A stretch of 64,000 nt of DNA from Favolaschia claudopus (Eukaryota > Basidiomycota > Agaricomycetes > Agaricales > Mycenaceae): the NCBI GenBank assembly GCA_037176885.1, contig JAWWNJ010000070.1:62001-126000 (forward strand), in the 5' to 3' direction. Below the pieces are notes generated by a model. It searched no databases. It was not told the DNA's origin and was given only the letters and a program-made list of their open reading frames with translations. This document shows, piece after piece, positions 37,274-48,900 of this stretch; the stretch's first letter is position 1; each line of letters starts with the position of its first letter. A program made the translations under genes and the position numbers.

Positions 37274-38084
37274 ATGGCCACCTGTAGGAACTGTAGGAGA
37301 CGGAGGAGGAACGCAAGTGTCTTCTCTTCTTTTCCCAATACATGTTTTATTCACGGTTTTACAGTGCGAGAATGGCGGCCAGATGGTACGATGCAGACGA
37401 TGTCGTCAAACCCATGACGATTGTGTATACGGACATGTCCGTCTTCCAGCCACTCCGCCTCAGGCTCCAAGCATTGCACTTGCTCAGCCGTATCCAAACC
37501 AACCTGCCTTCCAACCTCCAAGTCCGTTATCAGCTATATTTCAAATTTCGACTGCCGCTCATTGCATATCTCTCCAGTGCTACCACCTCCCGATATTCCT
37601 CCCACCAACACCAATTTCGCTTTCTACCCGTCCTACCCTCATGTCGCTGGGCCTCGTCCCCGTCCAATGATGTATAACCACCCGGGTTATCCGCCACTCA
37701 ATCCCCAAATTGGCGGAAACCATTCGCCATTCCTTGGGCACTCCACGACGCCGGGGCCTGGGATGGCGCATCCGCGTGGCGGGGCTCCCTTTCAGACTCC
37801 TCAGCATTATCATTACCCGCCCGTTCCAGCTCCGCCTTTGCTGCCAGCCCAGAACTATCCTGGACCCCACGTACCAGGTATGACAATCATATTGAAAAAG
37901 TCGCGCCGCCCTCACTATTATATTCCGACTCGGAATAGATTCCTCCTTGCTGCCTGACTCGGATGATACACAACCTGGCCCGTCTCGTCACCGCGGCTCA
38001 CGATACAGGTCCCCAGAAGATTCGACCGATGACACTGAACCCGGTCCTTCTCGAGGACGCGGTCGCTACCAATCTCCAGAGTAG
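37274..38084 (+). CDS. Small Cys-cluster, Pro-rich protein
   Basis: The ATG at 37274 reads MATCRNCRRRRN. After an intron ending at 37364 come CENGGQMVRCRRC and RQTHDDCVYGH. The two parts give three Cys plus three Cys in nearly the spacing of the fungal Zn2Cys6 binuclear cluster (x2, x5-7, x8, x2, x6, depending on the splice site). The intron donor is either GTCTTC or a GC donor (GCAAGT). The rest is Pro/Tyr/His-rich (FQPPMLPPPDIPPTN, MMYNHPGYPPLNPQ) and ends in an acidic/Arg tail (DSDDTQPGPSRHRGSRYRSP) at TAG 38082-38084. Two more introns are inferred, near 37523-37582 and 37880-37939. The cluster suggests DNA binding and the low-complexity tail an activation domain, but no family is recognised. 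Confidence 0.52.
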
Positions 38085-40365
38085 GAGCCTGTTGTGCATC
38101 ATGAGTGCTTACTGTGCGCGTCAACCAACTACGCATTCCCTTGTTCTGTAGTCTCTCATAATGACCCCGACACGACTATTCACGGTTTTCTTCCTCAAAT
38201 CGAATTACCTGCCTGTGCTACGTCCCTTTCCTTTCTGTTTATGCTCTCCATTTCCTCTTAACGCATCACACACTCGTTCATCGTGGTATCTTTCTTTGGA
38301 CATCCTTTTTCTTGACCGATGTCAATCACTCTCCTTACCATTCCTGTCTTCATTGCTCCGCGCTTTTACCAATGATCGTGGTATATAGTGTGCATGTTTT
38401 GAATTCCATGTGGTAGATAGTACAAGCTTTCGCGCGAATCTATTTATCACTTTGGCATTCTGAATCCGGGCTCTCGTAATCAGCAAACTTCCCTCGTATA
38501 TCGTATAGGTACGAATAAACGGCATTGCGTCATCATTTCGAGCCTAGATTGTTTCAATAGGACAAAAACACGAAAGGACCTTGACGTACAAATGCGAATA
38601 CCTGTCTTGTCTCCCGCAGATGTTGGATTTGACTTTGCCCGATGTTCTTGCAGCAATTGCCCAACATGTTCCCAGGCCGGATTGGGGTCAAATATGGAAA
38701 GCGAGGGGAGCGTGGCGAACAGAAATTTGGCAACAGGGTAAGGGGAATGGATGGGTGCGCCGAACGGATACCACACTGTGAGCGATGATTCTTGTTGTAT
38801 CATCAGGAAAAACATTCTGGGCCGTAGATCGCCGGTCAGTTTGATAGCCGAAATAACTGTGGATAGCCGGAGCTTGGCGGACCATTTGATAGTTGGCGGT
38901 AGACGTGGTAGTTACGCGCCAAACCTTTGTAGCACTATGTGCTCGCAAGCGTCCAAACTGTAGTTCTATACAAAGTACACCAGCATCTATCTTACCTTTA
39001 TTACAGAGCATAGAAACAGGTTCAACTTACACAATACCAAACAACAGCAGCAGCTTGCCATCCTCACGAATCCTCCAGACACCCTTCACACTTCCTACGC
39101 TTGATATCAGCGACGACAGCGTTCAGGCAGAAATAGACGGCGGGGTTGGCAAAGTCTGAAGTGTGGGAAATGAGGGCTACAGTCCGCAGCAGCCAACTTG
39201 TCGAACATGTTGAGTGTTTGTACGAAGGGGAACACGGAAGACAGTTGAAGCCTGAGGGTTCAAAGGACTGAGGGAGGTAATGGAGGGGAAGGGGCCGGAA
39301 CGGGACGAATGTAAAAAATGACAAGTCCACGCGCACGTGTCAGATTGCGTGCTTTGTTTATGATGTTCCATCATATTCCGCTGTCAACCGTGACGTGGCA
39401 ACTCGAACCATTTTGTCGTCTCCCACCATCCCCCACTCTCTTCCCCCGAACGACGCCGCCGTCAGCGTCCTCCACACTCGTCGCTCATCTCACACAGTCT
39501 CGCAACGACCCTCGGCAAGCACCCAAACTTCCCTGACGCTCGAACTGGTCAACCACTATTCAACGACCCAGCCCTTCAACTGCTCCCAAGCCCTCCACTC
39601 GACAACTTCCCCTCCCTTCCTCGACGTTGCCTGCTGCGGCTCTGTAGCCGGTACCCCGCTGCCACGCTTCTCAAGCATTCTTCTCAAGCTGTTCTCTAAA
39701 GATGCTTTCGGCACATTCGTCAAGTTCTTCGGTCAAGCTCGTCGTCAAATACTATGCAAGATCTAGCGCTGCGGCCCTCTCATGCTCAAGTCTCTTTCCT
39801 TTAATCAAGTATGCCCCGCAACCTCGCAAGATCTGGTTCTGCAAGATCTGGCGCCGCGTAAATTGTGCAAGTCAGTCAAGTCGAAGCTTTCAAAACCCGG
39901 ATATTTTCCGTCAACATTTTGTTCTTTTCCAGATGTGTCGAGTCCATGAAGCTGTTGAGAGACAGCGGGTGTCGACGTTTCAATCCTTTGGTACGCAGTC
40001 TCGCCCTCTAGCCTTACACTGACTGATGTTCTTGCTTCACACCCTTAGTGCCGCACTCGTGTTGCTAATATATCCACTCCTACCCCCTCCCTTCCCTGCC
40101 CTTCAGCCTCTCCACTTCTGGATGCTGCATTCCCCCACACACGACATCTTTGCCCCCTTCGTTGTAGTAGTTTCCTGTTCGTCGTTACCGTTCAATGAAT
40201 TTCTGTTCACCATCTATTTGGGCTCGGAGGTGGTGAGCTATCAATAAGTATCTAGAGCTATGTCGAGCTACATGTGCTACTGCACTACAGAACTACCATG
40301 CTACGACATGCTACAGCCGAGCTACAGCACACTATATAATTTCAGTGACAGCTATATTTCGGGGG
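38085..40365. other. Gene-poor stretch
   Basis: No supported gene. It contains a CTAC/GCTAC-rich low-complexity run at about 40230-40340. Confidence 0.45.
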
Positions 40366-41240
40366 TTAAGCTACGCGACTACAATCACTACCCGAGCTAT
40401 GTATGGCTTCATAGGCTGCCGGTTTTTTCCTGATGATGTCCGAATCGTAAGCAGTCGGTACAGCAGTAGCATCCACTGCGAGCCACAATGTCCGTAGGTG
40501 TGGACAATTTACGGATAGGGAGGGCAAAGAGCGGAGTGTAGGATATGAAAAGGATTCAAGGTGATGGGATAAATCTCCGCCAACGTAGAGCGCTTCGATC
40601 TGGGGCCAGGCGCGAGCCATGTCGCTCACTAATCTGTCGTCAAGCTCGAATCCCAGTGGGGACAGCAAGGCGAGATGGCGCAAGTTGCGATACCCCAACA
40701 ACGACCGTGCGATGTCGAAGGAGATGGCGTACATCGCCTGGTTGGACAACACAACCTCCCCATCATCGCGGAGATACAGGCAAAGGGATTTGAGCCGCGA
40801 GGGAACACATGCACTATATATCTGATTGAACAGGGTTATCACATTCATCGCAGTTGAATTTTGCAACGCGGTGATGGACAGTAAGACGAGGGACGAGTTT
40901 TTGAAAACAGCCATGAAATTCATTGCGAAATCTAGATCCGATGTTGTGAGTTTGAGTTCACGAAGAGCCGGGAACATGGTCTCGGAGGAGCAGGGAAATG
41001 CTCTTTCGAACAGGCGCCAGATCGTAAGGCTAGTGAGGTTGGGGAAAGTTGTGATGTGCTGGAAACAGTGCAGGTTTAACGAAGGAACATCCAGGGTACG
41101 AGGATCGGTGAGATGCATTATGAAGGAAGATATGTCGTTCGAGCCTTCATCACCGATATGCACGTACTCCAGCAAACGGAATTGCCGTGCCACGGATGGC
41201 AAAGCGGACAAGCGGAATGAGGGGCCATCGAGGAGCGCGG
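40366..41240 (-). pseudogene. 3' part of an F-box gene split by the retrotransposon
   Basis: The minus-strand frame continues the F-box gene that begins at 59193. It encodes a leucine-rich C-terminal region (FPNLTSLTIWRLFERAF, FPALRELKLTTSDLDF, YRNLRHLALLSPLGFELDD) typical of Agaricomycete F-box proteins, and it stops at 40366. The frame runs open to the LTR edge at 41240 with no start of its own, so it is not an independent gene. Removing the LTR element and one GCGG duplication joins it in frame to the exon ending at 58642. The transcript would now be interrupted by 17.4 kb, so loss of function is expected. Confidence 0.85.
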
Positions 41241-42605
41241 TGACAGACCTGGTATTGGGCTACGCCTGAATTTATTCATTTTAAGGCTAGTTACAACGGT
41301 ACTATTAATAAAGTACTACAATACTCAGCGAATGAGTCTCAATAAGGACTGAGGTCTGCCTGGGCGGTCAGTCAAAGGAGAATACACAGGTGGGAGCTCT
41401 GGGGTCCGTTTACGATGGCACTGCAAAGTGTCAGAGTTACAATAAGTCGGACATGAGCTTCCGCGATAGGTCTCTTACCATCCGGAATAGGATTGGGAGT
41501 TACCTGGTGCTCCAGGAACAAAGGCGTACATTGAAGGACATTCCATTTGGGACTCGTTGGAACTCGAAAGGTGTTACCAGGAGCAGGAGGCTTCCGCGGA
41601 AAGGTCTAAGACAGGACTATAACTCAGGAACGTTGGCGACCTGTAGGAAGAGAATATTCCTTATTCACGCAGTGCTACTTGGAGCAAGTAGATCATCGAT
41701 TGGATAGCAAGAGGGCTATTGATTCATGACCGGAGATATCAGTACAAACGGGGAAGATCTACGTTGGCCAAGCCAGGAGAACAATGGTATCCAAGAGGAT
41801 GCCGGAGGTAGAACAATGGTATCTAGTGGGCGCCGGAGGTAAAGGCGTAAATCCCTCACCAGTACCGGAGGAAAGCCTTTAACAAGTAAAACTGAATGAG
41901 GTCTGGACCAAGAGGGTCCGGAGTTACCAATATTATACCCATAAGATGGTTTGTTTATCGTCTCATATTTATTGCTGTGAATGTATATAAAGCACTGTAT
42001 CATGTACTGGAGCTCTAGTGGATTCCCCCCTCTCGTTGTGAGCGTCAAGCCAGTGTTGGCTTCGTGAATAACTAGACGTTGGACTTCATTCGAGATAAAC
42101 TCCAGAAGCTTATTTGTTTCTTTTGTTTGTTTTCGTTGCAATATACTGTCTGTTGGATCATATCTTGAATTATACGCGTGAACATATTATTGAGAATCAG
42201 TACCAACGCGTGGAATTATAAGAGCCTGACACGGACCTTTTGAGAGAACGGAATCAGTTCAAACATACTTTCCGCGGAAACTCATTTTGCGAACGAGCAC
42301 ACACAACTTAAACCTCTAAACCTCTACCAAAGAGTAACATCTCAATTACCTGTCTGAACGCACCTTCCTGTGTCAAGACTAGGATAGTTAGTATAAGAAC
42401 GGTCAGAACGAGCTATCGCGAAAGCCTCGAACTAGTATATTTTGAAGATAGTATTGGTTGAATTGCAACAGTCTATACTGGACTGGAACCCCGAACCTCG
42501 CACGTCGATTAGAAGTGGTTAGGATTTATATTAGGATTTTGTGTGGATTAGATTCTGCGCATTTTCTTGGTTTATTTCCACCGTAGCCCCATAGTCAGCG
42601 TTTCA
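41241..42605 (+). repeat. 5' LTR
   Basis: 1,365 bp, TGACAGACC...GCGTTTCA. It contains a TATATAAA box at 41984-41991, so U3 probably ends near 42015. Apparent open frames inside (41390-41707 plus, 41716-42141 minus) recur exactly in the 3' LTR and are not genes. Confidence 0.96.
41984..41991 (+). promoter_or_regulatory. LTR TATA box
   Basis: TATATAAAGCAC in the 5' LTR, expected to drive the genomic RNA. The same site recurs at 58020-58027 in the 3' LTR. Confidence 0.55.
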
Positions 42606-42607
42606 TC

Positions 42608-42629
42608 TGGAGCCCACCGCGAGGGGTTC
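42608..42629 (+). other. Primer binding site
   Basis: Two bases after the 5' LTR comes TGGAGCCCACCGCG, the usual TGG start of a PBS complementary to a tRNA 3' end (GGTGGGCTCCA). A U at the discriminator position is characteristic of tRNA-Cys; that assignment is an inference, because complementarity beyond about 12-14 nt does not fit a normal T-arm. Confidence 0.6.
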
Positions 42630-42801
42630 ATTCAACCAGTTACTAGTTCAAAGTAGAAAACTTCGTACTATCGTTGGAACTGCTTAGTTCTAAAACTGGT
42701 CTTTCTACACTTCCTATAACAGGATTATACCTTGGAATTACTCCAGGAAGAACGAAATTCGTTAAAACCCAAAAGCACCGTTGACTTAGTTCAACATTTC
42801 G

Positions 42802-44718
42802 GTGCAACCAGAGTCAGAAGAAATATCTGCGGACGGTGAACTTGCTTCCACTTCGTTTGAAAGACCCAGAGTGCGGAGGTCTAGTCGGTTGAAAACACCA
42901 GCTGATCTATCTCCTCTTCCTAAAAAGAAAAGGAGTAGTGCAACTGAAGCCGGCAGAGCTCAGTCCAAGGCTAGAACAAAAGCCAGGGTTACAGCATTTA
43001 AGTCGAAGCAGAAAGCTATCGCGGAAAGACAGACGGCTTCGCAAACCTTATCAGAAGAAGAAGAAGAGGATAAAACCCCTTCTCCTACTTCTCCTACCTC
43101 CTCACAAACCTTACCATCTCAACCGTCGACTAGTACGATGGCAGATCAGAACCAAAACCAAAATCAAGGACCTAAGGTCGCTAGTTTCAAAGTTCCATAT
43201 GCATGGGACTCTAACGCGCCTAAGTTCACGACTGAAGACTATGAGGATTTAAAAACCTTCATAGATCACGTAGATCAAATCCTAGAGTTGGCTGGAATAA
43301 CAGATGACCAAACGCGGAAGGTCCATCTGACAAATTATCTCAGTGCCAAGAAGAAGGAGCAATGGAGATCTCTTGCAACATACCTAGCTGGGTCATACGA
43401 TGACTTTTTGGCTGAAGTGTACAAGAGTTATCCTGAGATTAAGACGGACCGAGCAGGAACCGTTGAAAATCTTAAGAGACTCTGCAAGCGTAATAAAGGA
43501 ATTACGGTATACGAGGAAGGGAAACTCCGACGGTTCAACTTAGAGTATCTCACAGAGGTCAAAAAGTTGTATAAAGCACCGGCGTTGTTAACCAACCAAG
43601 TTGCTTGCAAGCAGTATCTTGACACCCTGGAAATTGCTTTCAAAAATATACTAGAAGTAGCAATCGCGAATTCGGTATTAATGAAAGCACAATTTCCGAA
43701 TCTGGCAAAGAAAACCGCAGCAGCAGTAGCTGGCGCGGAAGCAGCTAAGCCAGACGCAAGGAAAGAAGATCCAATAGAGTTGGAGGATCTTATCCAATTG
43801 GCGGAAACGTTGGCCGCAAGCCAACATGAAGCACCAAGTGTGACGATTGAGCAGGAAACTAGGGTTACTCCTGGGGTACATCTTGTTCCTCCTAACACCG
43901 TTGTGAAGAGCGAGCCACTGGATGAGAAATTTGAGATCATAGAAGGTGCTATAGCCCAGCTGAGGGACCAGTACTCTCTAACTCAAAAGACGTACGACGA
44001 AAGGCATAACGAGTTGCTTAAGTCGATGCAACAACTCACAAAGGATCCTCCGCCTCATTTTGGTGGAAACAGGGATTACAACCGTTCCAGTTTCGCCTAC
44101 AATTCTCAGGGCCCTAGTCAGAAGGCTGGTGGACCAGAAAGAAATGAGAGGCGGAGCTTCCGCGAAAACGACAGAGAATGTTTTTACTGCGAAGAAGCAG
44201 GGCATTACTCTCGCGAATGTCCGTATAAGGATGAACACATCCAAAAGGGACACTTAGTAGTTGAAAATGGGAAGCATAAGCTAGGAGATGGGAACTGGAT
44301 TCCTTCCGGAACCGGTAGCCAGAGAGTTCGAGTGGAGAACTACTGGAAGAATAAGTCTACTAGCCAAAACTGGAATGTAGTAGACTCCTACTATAACGGC
44401 GAAGGAGAAGGGAGTCATTATGACCCTGAGCTTCAAGCTGATGAGATAAAGACTCTGAAAGTACGGCTCAGAAGAGCTGAGCAGTATAATCAGATCCAGC
44501 AAACTCATCAGGCTAACCAAGTGGTTCAACCCACTTTTATGGCACAGATGCAACCAATCGCGGCTGCTCAACCAGCCGCTGGCCCAACCGATTTAACTAA
44601 CGCCTTACATGCGTTACTGTTAAAAGGACTGAGTGCTGTGGATGCTCAGCCACAAGAGCAGTTCGCGGTTACTAGGAATGTGTCTAGACAAGGTGGAGGT
44701 TCGCCTTCAAATTTCTAA
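42802..44718 (+). CDS. gag: Gag polyprotein with CCHC zinc knuckle
   Basis: The structural protein that packages the element RNA. The clearly gag-like part starts at the ATG 43138 (MADQNQNQNQGPK), then a helical capsid region (YEDLKTFIDHVDQILELAGI, about residues 150-300 of the full frame), and a zinc knuckle CFYCEEAGHYSREC with exact CX2CX4HX4C spacing near 44180. It ends at TAA 44716-44718. Upstream of 43138 the same frame is open for 112 codons back to about 42802 and encodes a basic, Ser-rich segment (VRRSSRLKTPADLSPLPKKK), although no ATG exists there in any frame. Either a non-AUG start or splicing from the LTR would be needed to use it. The protease frame starts 11 nt after the stop. 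Confidence 0.9.
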   Translation: MQPESEEISADGELASTSFERPRVRRSSRLKTPADLSPLPKKKRSSATEAGRAQSKARTKARVTAFKSKQKAIAERQTASQTLSEEEEEDKTPSPTSPTSSQTLPSQPSTSTMADQNQNQNQGPKVASFKVPYAWDSNAPKFTTEDYEDLKTFIDHVDQILELAGITDDQTRKVHLTNYLSAKKKEQWRSLATYLAGSYDDFLAEVYKSYPEIKTDRAGTVENLKRLCKRNKGITVYEEGKLRRFNLEYLTEVKKLYKAPALLTNQVACKQYLDTLEIAFKNILEVAIANSVLMKAQFPNLAKKTAAAVAGAEAAKPDARKEDPIELEDLIQLAETLAASQHEAPSVTIEQETRVTPGVHLVPPNTVVKSEPLDEKFEIIEGAIAQLRDQYSLTQKTYDERHNELLKSMQQLTKDPPPHFGGNRDYNRSSFAYNSQGPSQKAGGPERNERRSFRENDRECFYCEEAGHYSRECPYKDEHIQKGHLVVENGKHKLGDGNWIPSGTGSQRVRVENYWKNKSTSQNWNVVDSYYNGEGEGSHYDPELQADEIKTLKVRLRRAEQYNQIQQTHQANQVVQPTFMAQMQPIAAAQPAAGPTDLTNALHALLLKGLSAVDAQPQEQFAVTRNVSRQGGGSPSNF

Positions 44719-44729
44719 AGGGTTCAGGG

Positions 44730-45950
44730 ATGGAGGCAATCTCGCGGACCAAACAATTAGAAAAGCCTCCTGAGGACCGTACCGATAAAAGTGCCGCAGA
44801 CAATAGTAGAGATTGGAGGGCAAGAGCTGCCGACGATGTAGAAAAGTCTCAGGCCTTGGAAAAGGGAGAGCCACGGCCAAGACGAGAAATCGCGATTGGT
44901 GTTGAACTTCCATATAGACAGGTGAAGCCAGTAATAAACCGGCAGAGAGACCAAAATGTTGATGAGGTGAAAGAGAATAAAGAAGCAGACGAGAGGGCAT
45001 ACCAGCTGAAAGCTCCAGTACAGAAAGATGGACTGGGAAGAGCAATCGCGGATGCTGTTCTAAACTCGGAAGTCACTTTGGGTGTTAAGGACTTGGTTGG
45101 AGTATCCCCAGAAGTCAGAGAAACACTTAAACGTGACTTCACAAAGATAAGAAGGATAGTGAAAGCTCCAGGAGCTAAGCAGGTTATGTTCGAAGAAGAA
45201 CTAGACCTACCCTTCCCAGAAGAGGAAGAGGAAAATCTGGAGTATGACGCACTCAACTTGGATGAACTTCCAAAAATCTCCTCTGTTTACGTCAATACGA
45301 TTGAAACAGACGAATTACCGGAAGGAGCGGTGTCAATTCCGGATCCATTTGTTCAGTACTTAGAATCCCTGAGTCCTGATGAAAAACCTAAACAGGTATA
45401 TATGGATCCGAGAAATTCAACCGTGGGAAGAGACTCGGCTAATCTACGAGTACTATTTCCGTCCATAAATAAGCAAGGACGGGTAGAGTGTGTATTAGAC
45501 TCTGGCTCACAAATTGTGTCCATGTCTCTTGAGCAAGCGGTTCAGCTGAAGCTTAGCTGGGACCCTGACGTAAGAGTATGGATGCAGAGCGCCAATAGTA
45601 CAATGGAAAGAGCCGTTGGCTTGGCAAGGAACGTACCTTTCAAATTTGGGGACATAACGGTGTACCTGCAGGTCCATATTATTAAAGGACCAGCATATAA
45701 GGTGCTACTAGGTCGACCATTTGAGGTATTAACCGAATGCCAAGTCAATAACAGTCGAGACGAGACCCAAACCATCACTATCAGAGACCCTAACACAGGC
45801 AAGCGTTGCACCCTGACAACTATCCAAAGAGGAAAAGAGACAGAGCAATCGCGGAAGCCCACTGTAACGGTTGAAGAGGAAGATGAGCGTCCAGAAAAGA
45901 CTGCTGACCCAGAATCAAAGCAGGGTTTTCGTCAAACTTCGAGGACTTAA
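44730..45950 (+). CDS. Retropepsin (aspartic protease) frame
   Basis: 406 codons from ATG 44730, in a different frame from gag. The N-terminal 230 residues are charged and of unknown role. The C-terminal part carries the retropepsin core: VECVLDSGSQIVSM with the catalytic DSG at about residue 257, then the second strand LQVHIIKGPAYKVLLGRPFE, matching the LLG motif after the flap. It should cleave Gag and Pol. It ends at TAA 45948-45950, whose last A is the first base of the pol ATG (TAATG). A separate protease frame placed between short intercistronic signals is unlike the usual gag-pro-pol fusion. Confidence 0.85.
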   Translation: MEAISRTKQLEKPPEDRTDKSAADNSRDWRARAADDVEKSQALEKGEPRPRREIAIGVELPYRQVKPVINRQRDQNVDEVKENKEADERAYQLKAPVQKDGLGRAIADAVLNSEVTLGVKDLVGVSPEVRETLKRDFTKIRRIVKAPGAKQVMFEEELDLPFPEEEEENLEYDALNLDELPKISSVYVNTIETDELPEGAVSIPDPFVQYLESLSPDEKPKQVYMDPRNSTVGRDSANLRVLFPSINKQGRVECVLDSGSQIVSMSLEQAVQLKLSWDPDVRVWMQSANSTMERAVGLARNVPFKFGDITVYLQVHIIKGPAYKVLLGRPFEVLTECQVNNSRDETQTITIRDPNTGKRCTLTTIQRGKETEQSRKPTVTVEEEDERPEKTADPESKQGFRQTSRT

Positions 45951-48900
45951 TGCAATTGCATGAACGAGGAGAGTTGGCGTTGAAATTTGGCTTTAATGAA
46001 GATAAAGAGTTAGAGATTGAAGGATATTACAAGCCAAAAGGAGTGGCGTTCACGGAGACAGAAGTTCTTGAGGCCTATGTTAGTGCCTCCACGGGAACAA
46101 GGAATATGAGAAAAGACAAGAAAGCTAGAGTCTTGTTCAACGAATTCCGCGAAAAGTCTAAGAAGACAACTGGGAAACGTAAGCCGTATGGTGTCTTCAC
46201 TTGGAGCATGAGTGAGGGACCAGTGGAGGCAGGAAAAGGGAAGAATAAACCTGGGGAATTTATCCCTCCCGCACCTCGATATACTCGGAATGAAGTCAGA
46301 ACTATGCATGTCCTAAATCAAGGAGTTCATTGCCCTTGTTGCGACTCAGCGGAGTTCATTCATCCGACTCTTTCTCAAGAGATATCGGAAGAACCACCTT
46401 CCGCGGAAGATCAGGAGGATCAAGATGATCCTGTTTCGGTGTTCGCTGGCAAAAAGTACAAGCCAGTAGGGTTGAAGATTCGTCCTGTATATACTGAACT
46501 ACCTGAAAAGTTCAGAATAAAACGAGAAATTACGGGCGATCCTTTAGCGGAAATGCCTGAACTAAACCCTGTACCAGGGGAGTTCAAACCCACAGGACGT
46601 TACACCGAGGAGAGAAAAGCTATCATCGATGGACTGCATGATGGAGACTTCTTATGGCCGGAAGAAAGGAAATTGATGCATGAATTCATGATGAGGCAAG
46701 AACAAGCCTTTGCTTGGGATGATTCAGAGAGGGGCAGCTTCAGGCATGATTTCTTTCCTCCAGTCGAATTCCCTGTTGTGGAACATGAGACGTGGGTAGA
46801 AAGGAGTATTCCAATTCCAAGGGGACAGTTGGAAGAATTCTGCAAAGTAATTAAGAAGAAAATAGACGCTGGAGTCTATGAGCCATCGAATGCTTCTTAT
46901 AGAAGCAAGTTCTTTGGAGTTGTAAAGAAAGATGGAAAAAGTATTCGGCTGGTGCATGCACTAGAACCTTTGAATGCAGTTACTATCGCTCATTCTGGGG
47001 TTCCACCAGCTACGGATGAGTTGGCCAACCATTTCGCGGGAAGAGCCTGCGGTGCCAGTTTGGATCTCTACTCAGGTTATGATCACAGGGATATCGCGGA
47101 AGGTTCAAGGGACTATACGACGTTCCAGACACCTTATGGGGCACTACGCTTAGTAAAGCTACCCCAAGGTTGGACAAATTCGGTTCCCATCTTTCACGAT
47201 GATGTGACTTTCATCTTAAGAGACGAAATTCCACATGTAACTATACCCTATATTGATGATGTACCTATAAGGGGACCTGGTACGAGGTATCAGAATAAAC
47301 ATGGCACGTATGAGACCATCCGCGAAAACTCCGGAATAAGGAGATTTGTCTGGGAGCACTTCCAGAATTTGAACAGAGTAGTTCAGAGAATCAAATATTG
47401 TGGGGGAACCTTTTCTGGAGCTAAATCAGTACTGTGCTGGGATGTATTCCCAGTAGTAGGACATATTTGCTCTTATGAAGGTCGCCGTCCTAGTACGGAT
47501 AGAGTTGGTGTTATCATCCGCTGGGGACCCCTCAAAGATGTTTCTGGAGTCAGACAATTCCTTGGAGTAGTTGGAGTCTTGCGGATGTTTATAAAAGGAT
47601 TTGGGGATATGAGTAGGCCTATTGCGAAGTTAACTCGAAACGATGAAGAATTCGTTTGGGGGCCTGAACAAGAGGCAGCCATGGAGGTAATAAAGCATGC
47701 GGTGCGGACCTGTCCAGCCCTACGGCCGTTAAATTACGACTGGGATACGGACATAGTTCTCGCGGTTGATACTTCTTGGATGGCCGTTGGGATTCAAATA
47801 TATCAGATAGATATAATTGATAAGTTGAAAAGGCATTACGCAAAGTTTGCTTCAATCACACTCAACAGGCGAGAATCCAGATTTTCACAACCCAAGAGGG
47901 AGTTGTACGGGCTAAAGAGGGCCTTGGAAGCAATGCAGTACTGGCTGCTGGGGTGTAGAAGGCTAGTTGTGGAAACTGATGCGCTGTATATCAAAGGAAT
48001 GTTGAACAATCCCGGTATGGGCCCGAATGCCACAATCAACCGTTGGATTGAACAAATCCTGATGTTCCATTTCAAGTTGAAACACGTAAAAGGAGCCACT
48101 TTTCCTCCTGATGGTCTCTCGAGACGGGAATATCAGCCAGGGGATGAAGAATTCCCAAACAATGAAGAGGGTTTGGATGAGAACCCTATTCCGGGGAACC
48201 ATGAAGATTGGGACTATGACTGTGAGCAGCCTTTGGATTTCGACGAATTCAAGGACGAAATAGACGAAAGGGGTGGATACCTGCAGTCTATGGCTGGCAC
48301 AGCAAGCAGTATTGATGAATTCGCGGAGGAACTACTTTCCGCGGAAGCTCAGGAAAAAGTGATTTCTGACCGGGTGAAAGAGGTATACGTTGGAGAAGGA
48401 CTAGTAGTGCCTCAATACATTAATGTGAACGTTGCGGAGCCTACAGAACCCCTGCTACCAAGCAGAGAATTCAGAGATAGTCCAGATAAACGGGAACCTT
48501 ACCCGGAGGAGCATCGTACAGGTGCGGGGATAGCACAGGACGAGCGGATTGAATTAGTGAAGATATGGCTCAAGAATCCCATGGTTAGGCCAGAAGGGAT
48601 GATGGTCAATAAGGACTTCAAGAGATTCATGAAGTTCGCAAGATATTTCTTCTTGAGTAAAGAAGGAAAGTTATACCGTAGAGGGGAAGGTTCTATGCAT
48701 AAGCTAGTAATCGCGAAAGAGCATAGAATGTACATGATGAGGGCGGCACATAATTCCTTGGGTCATAAGGGCATATTTGCAACCAAGTCTCTATTAGAAC
48801 TGCGTTTCTGGTGGCCAGAAATGGAAAGAGACGTTAAATGGTTCATAGACACTTGCAAGATATGCCAACATCGACAAAAGACCTTGCTCAGAATCCCACC

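Noticed and set aside
41390..42141. Two protein-length open frames (plus and minus), repeated at 57426-58177
   Set aside because: They lie wholly inside the LTRs and recur only because the LTR is duplicated; no domain or splice evidence.
44700..44740. Programmed frameshift between gag and protease
   Set aside because: The frames do not overlap: gag ends at 44718 and the protease frame has an ATG at 44730; I saw no slippery heptamer before the stop.
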